In this document: piece after piece, positions 1 to 5,081 of the stretch
Layout: each line of letters starts with the position of its first letter
Numbering within the stretch: the stretch's first letter is position 1
NCBI GenBank assembly: GCA_003560215.1
Contig: PWIY01000173.1
Span: forward strand, 1-5,081
Source of the DNA: Bacteroidales bacterium
Lineage (GTDB): Bacteria; Bacteroidota; Bacteroidia; Bacteroidales; UBA7960
Reading direction: 5' to 3'
Length of the DNA: 5,081 nucleotides
Program-made: the position numbers and the translations under genes
The notes under the pieces: model-generated
Told to the model about the DNA's origin: nothing
Seen by the model: only the letters and a program-made list of their open reading frames with translations
Databases searched by the model: none

Positions 1-18
1 AGATTCTAATAAAAAATC

Positions 19-70
19 CTTGCATTTATGGTTTTTTATTTTAAGAGAAAATTGTTTTCAACAATGCAAG
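19..70. repeat. Inverted repeat with long loop; possible terminator of an off-window gene
   Basis: CTTGCATT at 19-26 is perfectly complementary to AATGCAAG at 63-70. Nested inside is a smaller hairpin, ATTGTT-TTC-AACAAT at 51-65, which shares bases with the right arm and so is an alternative fold. Read on the minus strand, the outer stem is followed by GATTTTTTATT; on the plus strand it is followed only by TTTTA. Either a plus-strand gene ending just outside the left edge or a minus-strand transcript could end here. The 36-nt loop makes this a weak terminator candidate. Confidence 0.3.
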
Positions 71-142
71 TTTTACCCGGAATGATTTATCAAAATTTAC
101 CAACAAATAATTGACAAAAATTAACAATTCAATGGATGTTGA

Positions 143-187
143 AAACCGGAAATTTATTCACCCCAGTGCTTGTTCACAAACCGGAAA
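143..187 (+). repeat. Two direct copies of AAACCGGAAA, 35 bp apart
   Basis: AAACCGGAAA occurs at 143-152 and again at 178-187, and a related CCCGGAA lies at 76-82. The two exact copies bracket two TTnTTCAC motifs (154-161 and 170-177). In such AT-rich DNA a GC-centred 10-mer is unlikely to recur this closely by chance, so the copies may be protein-binding sites. Nothing shows which protein would bind them. Confidence 0.45.
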
Positions 188-263
188 AATTGTTAATATT
201 TGTTATAATTTCCTTGTTTATAGTACATTAAATTTTGGGGTTTTGTGGAAAACCTGTGAAAAA
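154..263. other. Cluster of DnaA-box-like 9-mers around an AT-rich stretch
   Basis: Compared with the DnaA box TTATCCACA, the plus strand has TTATTCACC at 154-162 and TTGTTCACA at 170-178, two mismatches each. The minus strand has TTTTCCACA at 244-252 (one mismatch) and TTTTTCACA at 255-263 (two mismatches). The last two share orientation and start 11 bp apart, about one helical turn. The DNA between the pairs, 187-237, is almost pure A+T. This resembles a replication origin or DnaA-regulated region, but no perfect box and no dnaA gene is visible, and AT-rich spacers produce such matches by chance. Confidence 0.25.
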
Positions 264-408
264 AATTCCATAAATCAAATTGTCAAGTCTTTCTCAAAAA
301 TAGTATGAACAGTGTTAACAGCCTGATGAACATGAATTATTTTTTTAAAAATCACAATTTATAATCATCATATAAAGATAGTCCAAAACCCAGTGGCATT
401 CGATGTAT

Positions 409-440
409 ATTGTTATATTTTAAAATTTTATGTAATTTTG
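409..440 (+). promoter_or_regulatory. Putative Bacteroidetes-type promoter of the LytTR regulator gene
   Basis: TAATTTTG at 433-440 matches the Bacteroidetes -7 consensus TAnnTTTG exactly. A TTG at 410-412 lies 20 nt upstream, where the TTTG/TTG -33 element is expected. Transcription would start near 446-448 and leave a leader of about 95 nt before the ATG at 542. The surrounding DNA is AT-rich, so a chance match is possible, but the position, orientation and spacing all fit. Confidence 0.5.
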
Positions 441-458
441 GATCGAATTAAAAAGTGA

Positions 459-488
459 AACGTTCGTTTACATAAAACCCCTGTTGAT
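459..488 (+). promoter_or_regulatory. Possible LytTR-type binding site (two 9-bp direct repeats)
   Basis: AACGTTCGT at 459-467 matches the published LytTR half-site consensus [TA][AC][CA]GTTN[AG][TG] at every position. A second, weaker half-site, CCTGTTGAT at 480-488 (7 of 9, GTT core kept), follows after exactly 12 nt, the spacing known for LytTR regulators such as AlgR and AgrA. The gene just downstream encodes a LytTR protein, so autoregulation is a natural reading. The site would lie about +12 to +41 from the predicted transcription start, which suits repression better than activation. The second half-site overlaps a small inverted repeat, TGTTG-ATTCA-CAACA at 482-496. Confidence 0.35.
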
Positions 489-541
489 TCACAACAATTC
501 TTCAATAATCGACAGAACAAAATTTTTTAAAACACAGGCTC

Positions 542-1294
542 ATGGCAAAAGTAAAAATACTCGTTGTAGAAGACGAAAGCATTGTAGCAAAAGATATCCA
601 GAATACACTGAAAAAGCTTGGATATGAGGTTACAGGAGTGGTTAGCAGTGGTGACAAAGCCATCCGCGAAGTAGAAGAAAACCGCCCGGATCTTATTCTG
701 ATGGATATCATGCTTAAAGGAGATCAGACCGGCATTGAAGCAGCCAAGAGCATTAAGGAAAGGTTTTCAGTTCCAGTTATTTTCCTTACTGCATATGCTG
801 ATGACAGTACGCTGAACAAAGCTAAGATCACGGAACCTTACGGGTATATCATCAAGCCGTTTAAAGAGCGTGAACTGCAGACCACGATCGAAATGGCGCT
901 GTATAAGTACGAAAAGGATGAAGAGGTTAAGAAAGAACGTGACCTGTATCATTCACTCGTGGAAAACAAGGAATCAAAGGATTCGATTTTTGTTCGTGCG
1001 GACTACCGGCTGAACAAGATCAATTTTGATGACATTTATTTTGTGGAGGCACTGAAGGATTATGTGGTGATCAATACCGCAGACAACAGCTACACCACCC
1101 ATACCACCATGAAGGAAATGGTACGGATTCTTCCGGCCAAAGATTTTGTAAGGATTCACCGATCTTTCATCGTGAATCTGAACAAGATTTTCTCCATCAA
1201 ATATCCTGACCTGGTCATTGAAGGTAAAATGAAGGTGCTGCCCATTGGCGGACTTTACAGGAAAGAGTTGTACAGCAGGTTGAACCTGATTTAA
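542..1294 (+). CDS. LytTR-family response regulator (receiver + LytTR DNA-binding domain)
   Basis: This 250-residue cytoplasmic protein should be phosphorylated by a sensor histidine kinase and then bind DNA to change transcription. Residues 4-120 form a CheY-like receiver: the acidic pair E10/D11, phospho-acceptor D55 in LILMDIML, switch residue T83 in VIFLTAY, and K105-P106 in YIIKPF are all present, so phosphotransfer looks intact. Residues 121-147 are a charged, probably helical linker. Residues 148-248 are a LytTR domain, with the family hallmark FVRIHRSFIVNL at 202-213. The length is usual for the family. The ATG at 542 is the first in frame after a TAA at 506-508; only a weak AGG at 536-538 precedes it, as is common in Bacteroidota. 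No kinase gene lies next to it, so partner and target genes cannot be named. In this phylum such regulators often pair with LytS/YehU-type membrane kinases. Family assignment is secure; the regulon is unknown. Confidence 0.95.
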   Translation: MAKVKILVVEDESIVAKDIQNTLKKLGYEVTGVVSSGDKAIREVEENRPDLILMDIMLKGDQTGIEAAKSIKERFSVPVIFLTAYADDSTLNKAKITEPYGYIIKPFKERELQTTIEMALYKYEKDEEVKKERDLYHSLVENKESKDSIFVRADYRLNKINFDDIYFVEALKDYVVINTADNSYTTHTTMKEMVRILPAKDFVRIHRSFIVNLNKIFSIKYPDLVIEGKMKVLPIGGLYRKELYSRLNLI

Positions 1295-1312
1295 CACTGA
1301 ACCTGATTTAAC
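1281..1312 (+). repeat. Tandem duplication across the LytTR gene stop codon
   Basis: The 15-mer TGAACCTGATTTAAC is present at 1281-1295 and again at 1298-1312, a period of 17 bp. The first copy encodes the last residues and the TAA stop (1292-1294) of the LytTR protein; the second lies just past the gene. It most likely arose by replication slippage. Because the stop is inside the first copy, the protein is unaffected. Confidence 0.85.
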
Positions 1313-1338
1313 CAGGATAAAATTTTACATACATCTTT

Positions 1339-1379
1339 AAATCAGCGGTTTACCTTTAAGGTTTGCCGCTGATTTTTTT
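1339..1379 (+). terminator. Rho-independent terminator of the LytTR regulator gene
   Basis: A perfect 10-bp stem, AAATCAGCGG at 1339-1348 with CCGCTGATTT at 1366-1375, is followed by a run of seven T (1373-1379). The 17-nt loop holds a smaller nested hairpin, ACCTT-T-AAGGT. It lies 45 nt past the LytTR stop codon and between two converging genes. On the minus strand the stem is followed only by TAAAG, so it should act mainly on plus-strand transcripts, though it may also slow RNA polymerase arriving from the RNase R gene. Confidence 0.85.
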
Positions 1380-1407
1380 ATTCCCCTTCTTTTTTTTATT
1401 CCCCTTC
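1373..1407. repeat. Tandem duplication across the RNase R gene stop codon
   Basis: The 17-mer TTTTTTTATTCCCCTTC occurs at 1373-1389 and again at 1391-1407, a period of 18 bp. The right copy contains the RNase R stop codon (1396-1398) and its final Glu-Gly-Glu codons. The left copy supplies the T tract of the hairpin terminator. As 18 bp is six codons, the left copy repeats the same Glu-Gly-Glu-stop in frame, beyond the functional stop. Confidence 0.85.
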
Positions 1408-3549
1408 GGCCAGCAGAAAATCCAGTTCTTTTTTCAGGAGGTTGGCCCTTTTAACCTTTACCCTGACCGGGCTGCCCAGTTTGTATTGTTTTTTGTTGTT
1501 GTAGCCCAGAACCTGGAAGTTATCCTCATCGAGGTAATAATAATCGTCTCCCATGTCGCTGAGCCTCACCATTCCCTCACATTTGTTTTCCTTGATCTCC
1601 ACAAAAATTCCCCATTTGGACACGCCTGAAATCAGTCCTTCAAATACTTCACCCTCTTTATCCGCCATGAATTCCACCTGTTTGTACTTGACAGAATCCC
1701 TTTCGGCCTGCTGAGCTTTTCTTTCCATTTCGGATGAATGCTGGCACAAATCTTCATACTCTCCCTGGTTGGCAGATGACTGTCCGTTTGCATAGGCGGT
1801 CAGTAAGCGATGCACCATCATATCCGGATAACGCCGGATGGGTGAAGTGAAATGGCTGTAGTAATCAAATGCAAGACCATAATGCCCGATGTTTTCAGTG
1901 GAATATTCAGCCTTGGCCATGGTTCTGATTGTGAGGGTTTCAATGAGGTTTTCCTCCCCCTTGCCCTGTGAATCTTTCAATAATTTGTTGAAGGAGCTGG
2001 CCACATTTGACCGGGTATCGGTCTTGACTTTGTATCCCAGTTTTGCCACAAAATTTGACAGGGTATTGAGTTTTTCCGGGTTGGGCATGTCGTGCACCCG
2101 GTACACAAACGTTTTTGGTTTGGCCTTTCCCCTGGGTTTGCCAATTTTTTCGGCCACCGTTCTGTTGGCCAGAAGCATAAATTCTTCAATAAGTTTATTG
2201 GCCTCTTTTTGCTCCTTGAAATACACGTCAAGGGGTTTGCCGTTTTCATCCAGGTGGAATTTCACTTCCGGCTGGCCGAAATCAAGTGCACCGTCCCGCA
2301 TTCTTTTCTTGCGCATTTTCCCGGCCAGATCATTCAGTACCTTCAGATCCTCTGCATGGGGACCTTCTCCGGTTTCGATTACTTCCTGGGCTTCTTCATA
2401 AGCAAAACGGTGATTACTTCGAATGATGGTTTTGCCAATCCATGATTTCAGCACCCTGGCATTGCTGTTTATTTCCACCACCACCGAATAGGTCAGCTTT
2501 TCCTCGTCCGGGCGCAAAGAGCACACCATGTTAGAGAGTTTTTCCGGAAGCATCGGGATGGTGCGATCCACCAGGTACACTGAAGTGGCTCTTTCCCTGG
2601 CCTCCTCTTCAATGGGCGTTCCCGGTTGCACGTAGTGGGTAACATCCGCAATATGGATTCCCACCTCCCAGTTGTCCTGATCAATTTGTTTGATCGATAA
2701 GGCGTCGTCAAAGTCTTTTGCATCTGCAGGGTCGATGGTAAATGTGGACGTATCTCTGAAATCCCTTCTTTTTTCAATCTCTTTTTTGGTGATTTCCACA
2801 GGGATCTTGTCTGCAGACTTTTCCACTTCAGGTTCAAACCTGGCCGGCAAGTTGTATTCAGCCAGAATCGCGTGCATTTCCACATCGTTGTTGCCCGGCT
2901 GGCCGAGTATTTCCACCACTTTTCCGAAGGGGTTTTTGGATGGGCGGTTCCATTCCAGGATTTCCACGATGGCCTTCTCTCCTTCTTTGGCGCCGTTGAT
3001 GTGTTCCTGGGGGATGAAGATATCGACCGGCATGGCCTTGTTGTCAGGGAGCAGAAATGCATAATTCCCTGTACGCTGAATGACCCCCACAAAATTGTTT
3101 TTGGATCGTTCCAGGATCTCCACGATCTCACCTTCGGCTTTCTGGTTTTTCCTCCTGGGAAACAACCTGACCTTTACCTTGTCTTCATGCAGTGCATTGG
3201 CCGTGTTGTTCGGGCTGATCCTGACATCTTCAAGAAGTTCATCGGTGATGATGTAGGCTTTTCCGGTCTGTTTCATGTCCACAATCCCCGTGATGATCTG
3301 CCCCCTGGGTTTCTTTTTTTCCAGGTATGCCGGATTGATTTTGAACTTTCCTTTATAGGCCTCAAAAAGAATTTCCTCTTTCGCCATGCTGTAAAGCAGA
3401 CCCGAGAGGTATTTTTTGTTCTCCTTTCCTTCTTCGCCCATAGATTTGGCAGCCTGCTTGTAGTTCATGGCCTGCCTGGGGTTCTTTTCAAACACCCGGA
3501 TCAGTTTTTCTTTCAGTTTGGCTTTGTGTTTATCTTTTTTTGATGCCAT
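1396..3549 (-). CDS. rnr: Ribonuclease R (3'-5' exoribonuclease)
   Basis: RNase R degrades RNA from the 3' end to nucleoside 5'-monophosphates, including structured mRNA, rRNA and tRNA. The 717-residue protein has the full family layout: a Lys-rich start and winged-helix region (about 10-75), two cold-shock-like domains (about 83-225), the RNB catalytic domain (about 260-585) and a C-terminal S1 domain (about 632-705). The metal-binding aspartates D273, D279, D281 and D282 in TIDPADAKDFDDAL match D272, D278, D280 and D281 of the E. coli enzyme. The RNB signature with HFTSPIRRYPD lies at 566-576. It lacks the long basic tail of the E. coli protein (813 residues). I chose the ATG at 3549 because MASKKDKHKAK is a typical basic start; the frame stays open to an ATG at 3618, but those 23 residues look unlike the family. 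No promoter match was found. It converges on the LytTR gene and stands alone. Confidence 0.97.
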   Translation of the reverse strand: MASKKDKHKAKLKEKLIRVFEKNPRQAMNYKQAAKSMGEEGKENKKYLSGLLYSMAKEEILFEAYKGKFKINPAYLEKKKPRGQIITGIVDMKQTGKAYIITDELLEDVRISPNNTANALHEDKVKVRLFPRRKNQKAEGEIVEILERSKNNFVGVIQRTGNYAFLLPDNKAMPVDIFIPQEHINGAKEGEKAIVEILEWNRPSKNPFGKVVEILGQPGNNDVEMHAILAEYNLPARFEPEVEKSADKIPVEITKKEIEKRRDFRDTSTFTIDPADAKDFDDALSIKQIDQDNWEVGIHIADVTHYVQPGTPIEEEARERATSVYLVDRTIPMLPEKLSNMVCSLRPDEEKLTYSVVVEINSNARVLKSWIGKTIIRSNHRFAYEEAQEVIETGEGPHAEDLKVLNDLAGKMRKKRMRDGALDFGQPEVKFHLDENGKPLDVYFKEQKEANKLIEEFMLLANRTVAEKIGKPRGKAKPKTFVYRVHDMPNPEKLNTLSNFVAKLGYKVKTDTRSNVASSFNKLLKDSQGKGEENLIETLTIRTMAKAEYSTENIGHYGLAFDYYSHFTSPIRRYPDMMVHRLLTAYANGQSSANQGEYEDLCQHSSEMERKAQQAERDSVKYKQVEFMADKEGEVFEGLISGVSKWGIFVEIKENKCEGMVRLSDMGDDYYYLDEDNFQVLGYNNKKQYKLGSPVRVKVKRANLLKKELDFLLAEGE

Positions 3550-3749
3550 GGTAAACGGTTTGGTTTTAATGTAACAAATTGCATGCATTATTTTGCCCTT
3601 GGGAAATCCCGGCCACACTCCGGATCTGATGCTCTGCCGGATGTCTTTACCTGCCGTTCTGCGAAAATTTGCCAGCTATCCGGATCGGATTTAGGGTTAA
3701 ACGGCATTTCAAGCATGCGGAGGGGTTTCTTTTATTCCCCCATAAGGAT

Positions 3750-3790
3750 TTGCGGCAATTTTATTCAGCAACCGCAATTTAATATTTTTT
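3750..3790 (+). terminator. Possible terminator hairpin upstream of the DUF4175-like gene
   Basis: TTGCGG at 3750-3755 pairs perfectly with CCGCAA at 3772-3777 around a 16-nt loop, and the next 13 nt are U-rich (TTTAATATTTTTT). The stem is short and no plus-strand gene is known upstream, so it is only a candidate. It could end a small transcript or act as a leader structure. Confidence 0.3.
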
Positions 3791-3813
3791 AGGGAGGCCG
3801 CCCCTGTTTTTTT
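3791..3813 (+). terminator. Possible GC-rich terminator hairpin before the DUF4175-like gene
   Basis: AGGG at 3791-3794 pairs with CCCT at 3802-3805, with one further G-C pair (3796/3801) after a bulged A and a GCCG loop. A G and then seven T (3807-3813) follow. The form suits a short intrinsic terminator acting on plus-strand RNA. It directly follows the hairpin at 3750-3790, and the start codon of the next gene is 47 nt downstream. Confidence 0.35.
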
Positions 3814-3859
3814 CGTAATTTTATAGATTGATTCATCCTGAAACAGTTGATAATCCTTT

Positions 3860-5081
3860 ATGTCTGAGACCCTTCAAATACTTCTTCAAAAACTTGACCG
3901 CTTTATCAGGAGGTATTATCTGAACCGCCTGATTAAAGGGGCCTTGCTGTTTGGAGCCGGGTTTTTGGTGCTCTTTATCCTGTTTGTAAGCATCGAATAT
4001 TTCGGATACCTGGATTCCACCATCAGGCAGTTGCTTTTTTATTCCTTCTTGTTGTTTAACGGTTATGTACTTATCCGGTATGTATTGATTCCTTTTTTCG
4101 GGATGATCCGGATAGGCAAAAGGATTGGTCCTGATCAGGCCGCCAGGCTGTTGTCAAAATACTATCCCGATGAATTGAATGATCAGGTTACCAATGTCTT
4201 GCAGCTGAAGCAGTATCTTGACCGTAACCCTGAGAACACAGCCCTGATCATGGCTGCCATCGACCAGAAAGCCGAACGGGCCAATGTAATACCTTTCCAT
4301 AAAGCCATCTCCCTGAAGGGAAATCTGAGGTTTTTACCTTATGTGGTGTTGCCCCTTTTGGTGGTGCTTGGTTTGTACCTGGTGCAACCGGCTTTTCTGT
4401 ATGAGCCCACCAGGCGGCTTGTGCAATACGATGTGCATTTTGAAAGGCCGACTCCCTTTAAAGTGGATGTGGTATCGTCCACGGAGGGTTTTCGGCACGA
4501 AAACCTGGAGGTGGTTGTTCAGACCCGGGGCGATGTGGTTCCTTCCGAAGCCTTTTTACGCATTGACGGGGTGCGTCATCCCATGAGCAATCCTTCCTCT
4601 GCCACCTATAGCTATACCATCCGAAACCTGCAGCAGGATAAAACCTTTTTTGTTGAGGCCGAAGGCTACACCTTTGGACCCTTTTCTGTTCATGTGTATG
4701 AAAAACCATCCTTTTCCCATTTTCACATAGAAGTAGATTACCCATCCTACAGCGGACTTGATACAGAAGATTTTACCAACATGGGCGATCTGGATGTATT
4801 GTACGGATCACAGATTAAATGGACTTTTTTCACCCAGGCCACCGACAAGGTTGATTTTTTCATGGAAGATGAGAACCTGGATGTGGAAAAGGTGAGGGAA
4901 GGTGAATTTACCGCCCGCACCAGGGCTACCGATTCATTTGAGTATTCTGTTTTTTCAGGTAGCGAGGAACGTGGCAAAGGAGACAGCCTTTCATACAGGG
5001 TTCAGGTTGAGCGTGATGCCTATCCGCGAATTGCCGTTGAAGAACACCGTGATGATGTCATGATTGCCCATCTTTTTTACC
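3860..5081 (+). CDS. DUF4175-like membrane protein, N-terminal part (runs off the right edge)
   Basis: The first 407 codons are visible and the frame is open to the window edge. I see three likely membrane segments, about residues 27-45, 58-77 and 158-178, the first two forming a hairpin. The stretch between the second and third is soluble and includes DELNDQVTNVLQL (104-116), like the DKLLNTLQL stretch I recall from DUF4175 proteins of Bacteroidota. After the third segment comes a beta-rich, probably extracytoplasmic region with YPSYSG at 294-299 and NMGDLDVLYGSQIKW from 307, both like motifs of that family. Full-length members are roughly 1,100 residues with a long coiled-coil-rich C-terminal part, so over half may be missing. 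The start is fixed: a TAA at 3851-3853 lies in frame two codons before the ATG. No signal peptide or Shine-Dalgarno is seen. The family has no established function; an envelope role is inference. The assignment rests on remembered motifs, not a search. Confidence 0.8.
   Translation, partial: MSETLQILLQKLDRFIRRYYLNRLIKGALLFGAGFLVLFILFVSIEYFGYLDSTIRQLLFYSFLLFNGYVLIRYVLIPFFGMIRIGKRIGPDQAARLLSKYYPDELNDQVTNVLQLKQYLDRNPENTALIMAAIDQKAERANVIPFHKAISLKGNLRFLPYVVLPLLVVLGLYLVQPAFLYEPTRRLVQYDVHFERPTPFKVDVVSSTEGFRHENLEVVVQTRGDVVPSEAFLRIDGVRHPMSNPSSATYSYTIRNLQQDKTFFVEAEGYTFGPFSVHVYEKPSFSHFHIEVDYPSYSGLDTEDFTNMGDLDVLYGSQIKWTFFTQATDKVDFFMEDENLDVEKVREGEFTARTRATDSFEYSVFSGSEERGKGDSLSYRVQVERDAYPRIAVEEHRDDVMIAHLFY

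Larger units (their letters stand above)
1..541. other. AT-rich non-coding region left of the LytTR gene
   Basis: No convincing protein gene is seen here. The only longer open frame, 111-308, begins with TTG, has AT-driven composition and resembles no family I know. The stretch contains an inverted repeat at 19-70, the repeated AAACCGGAAA at 143-152 and 178-187, DnaA-box-like 9-mers between 154 and 263, a TGTTAACA palindrome at 313-320, and the promoter and operator candidates at 409-488. It is clearly richer in A+T than the coding parts of the window. A minus-strand gene could begin at an ATG at 25 and leave through the left edge, but only eight codons are visible. Confidence 0.7.
3550..3859. 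other. Divergent intergenic region with repeats and hairpins, no clear gene
   Basis: These 310 bp separate the starts of the RNase R and DUF4175-like genes. They contain three CCGGAT motifs (3620-3625, 3637-3642, 3680-3685), a TGCATGCA palindrome at 3580-3587, a 7-bp inverted repeat TGCCGTT/AACGGCA (3652-3658 and 3700-3706), and two U-tailed hairpins at 3750-3813. An open frame at 3583-3792 could encode 69 residues but has no recognisable domain or start signal. TAATTTTA at 3816-3823 is one base from the Bacteroidetes -7 box but has no -33 element at the right distance. The region could hold a small RNA or an interspersed repeat, which cannot be decided here. Confidence 0.6.

Noticed and set aside
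111..308. 65-codon plus-strand open frame in the AT-rich spacer
   Set aside because: It begins with TTG, has no start signal or recognisable domain, and its composition simply reflects the AT-rich DNA, including the box-like motifs inside it.
1373..1407. T/C-rich direct repeat as the start of a CRISPR array or larger satellite
   Set aside because: Only two copies exist, they abut without spacers, and the period ends inside the RNase R gene; a simple slippage duplication explains it.
1363..1629. Plus-strand open frame rich in Phe and Leu, opposite the end of RNase R
   Set aside because: It is the complement of the RNase R coding sequence; its hydrophobic look comes from Lys/Glu codons read backwards.
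2872..3543. 223-codon plus-strand open frame opposite RNase R
   Set aside because: It lies wholly antisense to the N-terminal half of an intact, well-conserved gene and resembles no known protein.
3550..3618. N-terminal extension of RNase R to the ATG at 3618
   Set aside because: The 23 extra residues are unlike RNase R N-termini, whereas the ATG at 3549 gives a normal Lys-rich start. The added stretch also overlaps the TGCATGCA palindrome and looks like spacer.
3601..3642. CCGGAT-containing segment as a REP/BIME-like element
   Set aside because: The copies are short, in one orientation and do not form the conserved stem of known REP elements. A genome-wide search would be needed before calling it a repeat family.
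3583..3792. 69-codon plus-strand open frame as a protein gene
   Set aside because: No family resemblance, no promoter at the right spacing and no coding-like pattern. Kept only as part of the finding on the intergenic hairpins.
4458..4745. Minus-strand open frame inside the DUF4175-like gene
   Set aside because: It is antisense to a continuous 407-codon frame with family motifs and has no features of its own.

Overview
The window looks like chromosomal DNA of a Bacteroidota bacterium, most likely from the Bacteroidales/Marinilabiliales side. Three things suggest this: a long membrane protein with DUF4175-type motifs, no clear Shine-Dalgarno sequence before any of the three genes, and an exact match to the Bacteroidetes -7 promoter box (TAnnTTTG) upstream of the first gene. 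The genus cannot be fixed from the sequence alone.

Layout. Positions 1-541 are very AT-rich and hold no convincing gene. They contain short inverted repeats, a repeated AAACCGGAAA 10-mer, a small group of DnaA-box-like 9-mers and, near the right end, a promoter and a possible LytTR-type operator. Positions 542-1294 (+) encode a receiver-LytTR response regulator with no histidine kinase beside it. Positions 1295-1395 are a convergent gap with a strong hairpin terminator, flanked by two short tandem duplications, one over the stop codon of each converging gene. Positions 1396-3549 (-) encode ribonuclease R, intact and with all catalytic aspartates. Positions 3550-3859 lie between two divergent genes and hold two U-tailed hairpins on the + strand but no convincing gene. 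Positions 3860-5081 (+) are the first 407 codons of a DUF4175-like membrane protein that runs off the right edge.

The genes do not form an operon: each is transcribed separately and the strands alternate +, -, +. Their roles are unrelated as far as can be seen: signal-responsive transcription control, 3'-5' RNA decay, and an envelope-associated protein of unknown function. I found no mobile element, CRISPR array, tRNA, rRNA or defence system. The best leads are the paired stop-codon duplications, the possible autoregulatory LytTR site, the origin-like cluster at the left, and the unexplained terminator-like hairpins before the DUF4175 gene.
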